NCBI GenBank assembly: GCA_004194705.1
Contig: SADC01001387.1
Coordinates: 310,001 to 374,000, forward strand
Direction of reading: 5' to 3'
Source of the DNA: Ditylenchus dipsaci
Lineage: Eukaryota > Nematoda > Chromadorea > Rhabditida > Anguinidae
Length of the DNA stretch: 64,000 nt
Shown here: piece by piece, positions 33,266 to 64,000 of the stretch
Layout: every line of letters starts with the position of its first letter
How positions within the stretch are numbered: the stretch's first letter is position 1
Translations under genes and position numbers: made by a program
The notes under the pieces: generated by a model
Databases searched by the model: none
What the model was told of the DNA's origin: nothing
The model's input: the letters and a program-made list of their open reading frames with translations, nothing else

Positions 33266-34375
33266 TTCCAAGCCCTCCTTAACAAAATGTGGCACATATT
33301 GTTAATCAGCTCTCTTAACACTCCCTAGGCACGGTCCCCAAAAGATCTTTCCATTGAGTTTTGATTGTATTTACAAGTTACTTGAAATAATAATTAGTCA
33401 ACTACATAATAATATCTAGTTTGTAGTATATTCGTGAAAAACACAAAAAAATGCATTTTGAAGGTTTTGAAAATGCAAATTTTGCGCAAACTACAAATAT
33501 TCGCTAATCGCCAGATTGTAGTAGCAGTAGTACTTATTAAACATTTGATTTTTTCTTCTTGCGTAACCAAATTTTTAGGGAGAAATATTAGTTTATTTTG
33601 GTGAGTTAGTTTCTAGTTTCTTATCATGAATTTTGCAAAGTTATTAAAATAATTTTGTTATTATCAGACAGAATAATGTTTTGTTTTAAATGGTGGTTCC
33701 ATTGTTTTTGTTGCTTTTGTTTCCAATATTTTCTTTTTAAAAAGTCATATATTTTAATTTCAGTGCTATATTTGCATATTTCTATGTTTTTGTTTCGGCT
33801 TACTTTTTTCACTCGAAAGTTTCACAAGCAATGCGTCAATAATATGCCGTATATTCTCCAATACAGTTCCTCTAACACATTATGTAATACAGCTACACTG
33901 TTATAAGTGCAGTATCACAGTAGCAGCCTCCAAATAGCGCCGAGACTTTAATTTTACCAGTCGTTTCTAAAAAGGTTAAAATGTGTGTAAGACTAGCGGC
34001 TTCAAAATAAGACAAGCATTTTTAAATTTATATCGAAATCTGCGCTTCTTACTGGAGAAAAATTAATATTTTGCAAAAATGAGCGGTACAATTAAAATTC
34101 TTGAAAATTTTTAGACTAGATTGACCAATCATATTTCGTAAAAAAAGTTCCTAGGAGGGAACAAACTTTTGGGGTATTTTATATCAAGAGTCGACTGTAT
34201 GACTAAAATATTTATCTTTGTAAGAATGAGATTAAAAAAAATTTGAAAAAAATTCATAAGGGTACCAATCGAAAACTTTTTGTGGGTCCGCAAACACATA
34301 TAGAGCCAAAAATTTGTACGTATGCAAACTTAAGTACCCTAGGCATTTAATAATCGATAATGTATTTTAAACTTG
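33266..34375. other. Intergenic, no recognisable gene
   Basis: AT-rich; open frames at 33624-33906 on both strands are low-complexity (K/N/I or F/L rich). A pogo-like tip remnant (AGAGTCGACTGTATGA) lies at 34188-34203. Confidence 0.4.
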
Positions 34376-34379
34376 CAAA

Positions 34380-34690
34380 ATTGGGCATATCTCAAAATTT
34401 TTGGATACTCCTTCGGAATGGTCATCCCCTACTTTTTTCGAATTTTTTTTTGTTTTTTTTTCGAATTTTTTGTTTGTTTTTTTCGAATTTTTTTTTGTAA
34501 ATTACCCGCAAATCCATGTCCTTGGGATAATAATTTCCAAATTTTCTATTGCCATCCCAAGGACATGGATTTGCGGGTGATTTTCCATAAAAAAAATCGA
34601 AAAAAACAAAAAAAATCGAAAAAAGTAGGGGATGACCATTCCGAAGGAGTTCCGATTTTTGAGGGTACAGCCGAAATCCGGAAGAAGACA
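34380..34690. repeat. Palindromic repeat, about 310 bp
   Basis: CTCCTTCGGAATGGTCATCC (34409) pairs with its complement at about 34630, and CCCGCAAATCCATGTCCTTG (34504) pairs with its complement at 34557-34578. T-rich and A-rich tracts pair between them. A long hairpin MITE; open frames on both strands are shadows of it. Confidence 0.8.
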
Positions 34691-34699
34691 AAAAGAATG

Positions 34700-35628
34700 C
34701 TTTTTTTCAAGACCACATAAATGTAGTTACAACTTTAAATTTTCGCCGTAATTCCTGCATGTGTTCGTCATTGCATAATACATAGACAAATAAGATGAGA
34801 TAAAAACACAAACTATACTTTCTACCTGACACACACAGACTAGAAAAGCAGATAGGAATAGAGAGACAAACGATGCTGCTCTAGTCACTAAGTAATAATA
34901 CACCAGGCTTACACACACACCAGACATAAACAACGCTGGACGGCATTACTGCCAGAGAGCCAGACATCTCTCCAAGCTAGATATGTTTTGTTTGTTATTT
35001 TGGACAAAAAAGTTGGTTGATGATTATGCAGACGAAGCTGAGTAATGGCGATAAAATTAATTTGTCCAAATTTTTGTGTTATTTTATTTGCTTCACTTTG
35101 AAAAACGTTCAGCTGTTTCTCCGTCATTTTTTTTGCTTTTCCTGGATATGTTTGTAGCCCTTGTTGCTTTTTTTAAAGTGTTTCCTGCTGCAGTATGATT
35201 TTGCGAAAAGTGTTCTACAGTCAACTTTTGATATAACGGCTCTCCTTTGGAGCGGCCATGGTCGCCATTAGATCGAGGCGCCGTTCCATAGGAAGGAGGA
35301 GCTATTGTAGAGCTTAGCTTCTTTTCTTCCAGTCAAGTATGCCATCCCATGAACAAACCTCAATAAAATTTTTAGAAAAAAATTTTAGTTTAGATATTTT
35401 TGTTGATTTAAAATTTAATCTGTGTGTGCTTGTGTTTTGTAAATTTCCAAAGTTTGTTTGTTGACCTGGTTTTTGGCCACTTTAACTAGCCTAGCAGTCT
35501 AGTGACTACCACAGGCAATATTCTCAACCTTTCAGTCAACTTTTATCCTTGCACCTTTCAATTTGATCAATTTTGCATAGATTATTAGTAATAGGGGGTT
35601 GTGCTTTGCCATCCTTTCACATCCTGAC
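34700..35628. other. Intergenic with a degraded pogo-like fragment
   Basis: A partial MITE begins at 35217 (TACAGTCAACTTTTGATATA). No gene recognised elsewhere. Confidence 0.4.
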
Positions 35629-36061
35629 CAGTAATGGTTAAGTAGGCAGTTTTGGCCCCAGCACCGCCCACGCCGCACGGTTTTCCAGACTATTGCCCGG
35701 GTAGCGCCCCATGCCCTGGGGCGGTGCGCACCGGGTCATGTAGCGGTTCTAGAGATTTTTCCAGCCGCCATTATGCTTTACGCGATTTTTAAGGCCAATT
35801 TGATTAAAATTTAAAAAAAAGAAGCCATCTCGCAAACTTTGAAGATAAATTTAAATAATTCGAGCACCCCGTAGCCCGCCCCAGCACCATATTCTTCCTT
35901 CGCCCGCCCGCACCCCGGACTTTTTTTTCATTCCCGGCACCGTCCCACGCCCCGAGGCAAACCCGGCCACCGCCCCGGCATCGCCCTACGCACCGGGGCG
36001 GGGCGGTTTTGTGGCGCGGGGCGCATTTGGGGCTCCCCGGGGCGGGGCGGACCCATCACTG
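35629..36061. mobile_element. GC-rich hAT-like MITE, 433 bp
   Basis: Ends CAGTAATGG and the complement of CAGTGATGGG, a hAT-style tip. Flanks ATCCTGAC and ATCTTGAA could be a decayed 8-bp duplication. The arms are strikingly GC-rich (GGGGCGGGGCGG words) against an AT-rich background. Confidence 0.65.
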
Positions 36062-36564
36062 ATCTTGAATGCAGCTTTTGTGTTTTATACTTTGAACGGC
36101 TTGGCTATTTTATTTTCATTTTTCATAACGTAGTGTCTGCTACAGTTGCCTATCAATATAACGAACAACTGAGATATAACATACTCATGATAAAACGGAC
36201 ACCCATGGTGGTCTCTAGGTTGTCCATTGTATCAAAAAAACGACTGTTTTTTAAACTCTAATTTTTTCAAAATTCTTCCGATAATGACTTTATAAAACAC
36301 GAGGATTCCGGATTTGCCTTTATTAAATATGCTTTTATGCGCTAATTAGATATTTTTTACTATGAAAATATAGATATTGGACATGGCTAATAGACGAAAA
36401 CAGCTTTAGTGCAGACTTTCTTGACGGGTTTTGTTTTGGTTTTGACCTTTTTGTCTCAAATTTACTTATATTTGCCGTTTTTGTCTTTCTCGCTTTTATT
36501 TTATGATTTTTTTCATTGTTTCACAAAGTTTTCACAAAAAGATAACACTATTGTGCGGCTCTAA

Positions 36565-37161
36565 CAAGGGAACATCTCGAGCTGTTTTTTCAGGTAGGCA
36601 TAATTTTAACTAGTGATCGACAAACGGTTTTGTACGAGTTGTAGGGCATCTTATGACTAATGCCAATGAGCGAAAAAAATTGGCTGAATATGAGTGAAAA
36701 ATTTCTTACACTGCGTGCAAAGGTGTTAAGTCAGCCACCTTAGATATGGCCAACTTTCAACTGTTTTTAGGTTTTATCTCACAAAAATTATTAGTGTATG
36801 CTTTTTTAAAAATACACATTTTGTAGAGCACATTCCGGCCTACAAAATAAGTATAAACATGCCTGATCACAAGTTTGTTCTAAACGCAGATACAGTCCAA
36901 AACAGTCCCGGAGGTAAAAAAAACCCTACGAACATCTCAACGCTTTAAAGCTTTGAATTGGGTGTCTGTTTTGGGGAGCTTTTTTTGGTGGCTGACTTAA
37001 CACTTTTGTACGCCGTGTAAGAAAATTTTTTACTCATATTCAGCCAATTTTTTCGCTCATTGGCATTAGTCATAAGATGCCCTACAACTTGTAAAAAACC
37101 GTTTGTCGATCACTAGTTAAAATTATGCCTATCTGAAAAAACAGCTCGAGATGTTCCCTTG
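36565..37161. mobile_element. 597-bp MITE with TAA duplication (PIF/Harbinger-like)
   Basis: TIRs of about 150 bp begin CAAGGGAACATCTCGAGCTG and end with the complement. TAA lies immediately outside both ends, fitting the 3-bp TWA duplication of PIF/Harbinger elements. No coding region. Confidence 0.75.
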
Positions 37162-37858
37162 TAAATTTCTTGTTTCTAACGAGGTATATTTTTGTGCAAT
37201 ATTTCTCTAAAATGTAAAACTAAATTTTAAAACATGGACATAATTTTTTTCACATCTTTAAGAGAACTTGCCAATATTAAAAGACTATAACTGTAGAGCT
37301 ACAAAACGGTATCATCACTTTTCAGAAAAGGTCGGGGAAAAAGTGTAAGCTTTTTTTCACAGCGCGTATGTTCCCGTTTATTCGTCACTAATGTTAAGTG
37401 TCAGCTCAGGTGGTTATATACATTTACGTATTTAATTCCGATTTGCAAAATAGGATTTAACATAGCTGCTAGAAAAAAGTTTTTGTGCCTCTCATACATT
37501 GTACCTGCATTTATTTTTTTCTAAAATTTGTTATGTATCCAGAACTTTGATGTATTTTTTTATTTTCTTTCAAAGTGTTAAAAGGCTTTGCTAATTGGGT
37601 ATTATAAAAAACATAAATGACATCACAACTGTGTTGATCCCATATTTATGTAAATTTTCACTGTTCACTAATGTGGTGAGTGTTATTGTATTCCTTTATA
37701 GTTTATTTTGATTTTGGAAAAAAATTGGAAGTGAGCTGAAGTAATTCTGTACAAAATGGCTAGTCGTAGTTAAGACTATCTCCCTAACATCTTTAACCAA
37801 CATTATAACGTACTTCAACGTGTTTTTTCTCACTTTTGTAGTTCAAAAACATGTTCAT
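37162..37858. other. Intergenic, no recognisable gene
   Basis: AT-rich DNA, no coding or repeat signal that I can support. Confidence 0.4.
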
Positions 37859-38277
37859 GTCCTCCCCAGTGTTTTCATAACTAACACTAACGCCTAACAC
37901 TAACCTAACGTTAGGCTAACACTTAACCTTACACTAACACTAACATGTTAGTGTTAGTGTAAGGTTAGTTTAAAATGGCAGGTTAGTGTTAGGGTTAGTC
38001 TCAAGTGTTAGTGTTAGTGTTAGGTTAGTTTAAAGTGTTAGTGTTAGGTTAGTGTTAGCCTAACACTAACATAGTTAGTCTTGAAACTAACTGTTAGTTT
38101 AAAATCAAACTGTTAGTTTAATTATAGTGTTGATTCTGACATACTGCTTAACTAACATAAGGTTTCAGTTTATGGTTAGCTACTGTTTATCCACTGTTTC
38201 TTTAAAATGCTTCGTATTTTGATTTGAGTTATAAAAATTACCAGCTATGTTGTATTTGACTTCTTACTGGTATTTTC

Positions 38278-38679
38278 TTGTTTGCTTCAGAAATGTCTAT
38301 CGAAGTTAGTCAACTGTCTGTTCAAGAAACCCAACAAGGCCTCAAAGAAGCGATTGCGAAGATCATGTGGGACAACTTCACCGAAGATGGGGGATGGGGG
38401 AGATGCTTGTCTGAAGCAGATACTTCAGAGAGTCTTTGGCATGGATCCTTTTGGCGAATAAAAAGTTAATGCTCTGAAGTGCTCTGATACGGTTATTTTC
38501 TGACATATTGTAACGGGTTTTGTTCAAAAATAATTGATTTCTTTTAGGATGCTGGACCTGTAGCTCTGCTAGCGTTGGAAGTTCTCTCAGTCCCCCTTTC
38601 AGGTGCACCGGTCGAAAGAATTTTTTCGCAGGCTGGATTAGCCACTGGACGGCATTGCAACAGAACTAATTCCGATTAA
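38278..38679 (+). pseudogene. hAT transposase C-terminal remnant
   Basis: A first exon (38293 onward, MSIEVSQLSVQETQQGLKEA, IMWDNF) is followed by an intron and an exon from about 38548 reading LLALEVLSVPLSGAPVERIF then SQAGLATGRH, ending about 38679. LSVP-SGAPVERIFSQAG is the signature of the hAT dimerisation domain. The catalytic core is missing, so this is a deleted, non-autonomous relative. Confidence 0.75.
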
Positions 38680-38747
38680 ATTACGCTCACATCAAAAAAA
38701 AGATAGTGTACGTAGCGCCTCGCATGGTCAATTTCATTTTCGGGATC

Positions 38748-39179
38748 TTAACCCGTGTAAATCTTGAAAATTGTGGAATTTTTAAGAACGAAGAACACAA
38801 TCACACCTAGAAATAGACGCCAAACTTCCCACCTCTCTTTATTTTCGAAAGAATAGCTAATACGACGAAGGACTTTTTGTTGACGAAACAAAAAGTATAA
38901 AAACCTCAGGTTTTCTCTGGAAAGAGTCATTGTAAATCGCCACAGCTTTCGTACCTTCGGCAACAGCATGCTTGGCCAATTCACCTTCCAAAAGGAGCCG
39001 AGTAGACGAGTCAATTTCACGAACGGATATCGTTGAAACCTTCTGCTTCTTGTGAGACTGATAGCGCCTGAAAACAAGACGCTTTCCAAAGCAACAATTT
39101 CAGTACAAAGCGACCTACTTTGCGAGGAAACTGCATCCTGACACAGACGTTCGAAAATATCTTCACAAAACGCATCCAT
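38748..39179 (-). pseudogene. Second reading frame in the hAT element (minus strand)
   Basis: Begins MDAFCEDIFERLCQDAVSSQ at 39179. A frame change near 39090 gives a stretch with [21 protein letters not shown] do not recognise the domain. Its position opposite the hATC remnant suggests an accessory or captured fragment inside the element. Confidence 0.4.
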
Positions 39180-39772
39180 GACGTCAATGGCTTTTCGCTT
39201 GACTCCTATTTCCTAGACCAAGGAAGAGCGCAGTTTTTGCTTCTTGATATCAGCCATTATCTGAACGACAAACTCATTAAAAGACAGATATATCATACAG
39301 ACATAAAAAATCAACAAACATTAATGAGGCTAGCGCATTTGAAAAGTTTAAAGACAAAACAAAAATTTGCGCGTGGCTATGAAACTGGAAAATATGAGAA
39401 AGACGGTCTTCATTAAGTTAGGATATTTCTCATCAAGACTTGATGATCAAGTCCTTATCACTGAGCAGCACTGAAGAACCTTATGTTAGTTAAGCAGTAT
39501 GTTAGAATCAACACTAGAACTAAACTAACAGTTTGATTTTAAACTAACAGTTAGTTTTGAGACTAACTATGTTAGTGTTAGGCTAACACTAACCTAACAC
39601 TAACACTTGAGACTAACCCTAACACTAACACTAACCCGCCATTTTAAACTAACCTTACACTAACATGTTAGTGTTAGTGTAGGGTTAGTTTAAAGTGTTA
39701 GTGTTAGAGTTAGGTTAGTGTTAGCCTAACACTAACATAGTTAGTGTTAGTTATGAAAACACTGGTCCTCCC

Positions 39773-40934
39773 TTACATACGCTAGACTATCCTCAAACCC
39801 AAAAAACAGCAGGGGAGCAAAGTAAAACGGATCCGTGACTGCTACGGTAAAACATTTTAATTTTTTTTTGTGGGTATGAATTTAACACACTTGGGTTGGT
39901 ATTCAGGTCAGTTAGTAGCGTGAATAGATCAAAAGTTACTATTGATCCTACTCGCACTTGAAACGGGTTGAGATGAGTTTTGAATCAAAAGTTACTCGCG
40001 AGCATATTCTAGCAGTGAGTAATTTTTTATCCGAGTATAGTTGAGTTCTACTCGCTTTACTTAAGTCTTGCTCGCATAACTCGGGTTCTACTCGCCAAAC
40101 TCGAGTTCTGTTCACTAGTTATTTTTAGATTGGGTTGAGTTTTACTCCCCAAACTCAGGTTCTACTCGCCTAAATCGAGTTCTACTCCCGAGTTTTACGA
40201 GTTAACTCAATTATTTTTAGATTGGGTTGAGTCCTACTCGTGAGTTTAACGAATAATTTTACTTTTTTGACCAAAGTAGAGTTGTATAACTTCTCTATGA
40301 CGGCACCTTGCAGGGATAGAACTCGACCCAATCTAAAAATAATCGAGTTTACTGGTAAAATTCGGGAGTAGAAATCGAGTTATGCGAGTAGAACCCGAGT
40401 TAGGCGAGCAGAACCTTAGTAAAGCAAGGAGAACTTAACTATACTCGGATCAAAATTATTCACTGCTCGAGTAGGATCCAGCGTAACTCGTGATCCGAAA
40501 CTCTACTAACCTACCTGAAAAAGACCCCTGCATTCATGGAATTCACATAAAAACACACATTTCACAAATAGTTTCTAAACATATATTATAAATTTCGTTT
40601 TAAAATTAAATATTTTCTATATTGTTTTAGGAGAAAATATGAAAAAAAAACTGTTAAACCTTTAATTTGAGCCCCGCTTACGCTAATGTAGGTCGGCGAA
40701 AATATAAAATCAAATGTCGTGTCCGCAAATGACCGATAGTTTCTTTCTCTCCATGCCGATTAAAGATTTGTATGCATAGTTAAATATAGCCAAATTTTCT
40801 GTAAACAATATAACTGTATATAAAAAGCATATCTAGCAACATTTTGTGTTTTTACTTTGACGGTGTAATGAGTATCTTGACAAAAAAAATTATACTTGTA
40901 ATAAATTTTTTCAGTTAATTATTTTTTGCAAAGA
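39773..40934. repeat. Upstream region of the ABC gene with an ACTCG-type inverted repeat
   Basis: Arms at about 39915-40090 and 40395-40520 are inverted copies (GTCAGTTAGTAGCG against CTACTAACCTACC; CCGAGTATAGTTGAGTTCTA against its complement). The interior repeats GAGTTCTACTCGC words. About 600 bp in all. 40526-40934 is AT-rich with no clear promoter motif. Confidence 0.6.

Positions 40935-64000
<23,066 letters not shown>

Larger units (their letters stand above)
37867..39764. mobile_element. hAT element, 1898 bp, perfect 8-bp TSD, transposase remnants
   Basis: TSD GTCCTCCC at 37859-37866 and 39765-39772. Ends CAGTGTTTTCATAACTAACA and its complement. Subterminal arrays of GTTAGTGTTAG run at 37880-38110 and 39500-39750 in opposite orientation. 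The interior encodes two head-to-head remnants (38278 onward plus; 39179 onward minus). The plus one ends in a hAT C-terminal dimerisation motif. Confidence 0.92.

Noticed and set aside
34373..34720. F/C-rich ORF and its antisense partner
   Set aside because: Both arise from the long palindrome at 34380-34690.

Overview
The window is animal nuclear DNA: AT-rich, with multi-exon genes, GT-AG introns mostly 31-60 bp long with T-rich acceptors (TTTTAG or TTTCAG), and very many transposable elements. Tiny introns, that acceptor style and one degenerate TTAGGC-like tract are nematode-like, but nothing here fixes the phylum. No bacterial-type operon, CRISPR array, rRNA or convincing intact tRNA was seen.

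Recognisable genes, left to right: a SUMO-like gene with introns (minus, 2955-3410) inside a 2.1-kb TIR transposon; cyclin H (plus, 4962-6503); a winged-helix/SAM-dependent methyltransferase (minus, 7350-10725); a foreign-looking reading frame interrupted only by TAA/TAG and ended by TGA (minus, 14004-15221); inositol-3-phosphate synthase (minus, 15602-19100); a secreted C-type lectin/PAN/PAN/VWA protein (minus, 21884-25145); a second, 5'-truncated cyclin H copy (plus, 30621-32081) inside a 6.0-kb TIR element; and the start and most of an MRP/ABCC-type ABC transporter (plus, 40935 to beyond the right edge). Its introns are greatly enlarged by transposons.

Most of the rest is DNA transposons and their internally deleted relatives. 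Several have exact target-site duplications (TSDs) that I could read off: hAT elements at 12055-13305, 28094-29175 and 37867-39764; two elements of one foldback family with GG-tips and 8-bp TSDs at 27230-33257 and 48320-51155; TA-flanked elements tipped AAGGGGCAT at 2267-4389 and 56625-59611; a PIF/Harbinger derivative at 57096-58713; and pogo-like and other MITEs.

The main theme is gene capture. At least three transposons of different families carry pieces of host genes with introns or exact exon sequence: SUMO, cyclin H (donor locus about 25 kb away in this window), and a 28-bp piece of ABCC exon 6. This resembles Pack-type transposition acting repeatedly in one neighbourhood. A second theme is the 406-codon frame at 14.0-15.2 kb, which would be uninterrupted if TAA/TAG were read as glutamine. 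Single-base indels break SUMO, cyclin H copy 1, the methyltransferase and parts of the ABC gene, whereas inositol synthase and the lectin are clean. I cannot tell pseudogene decay from local assembly error.
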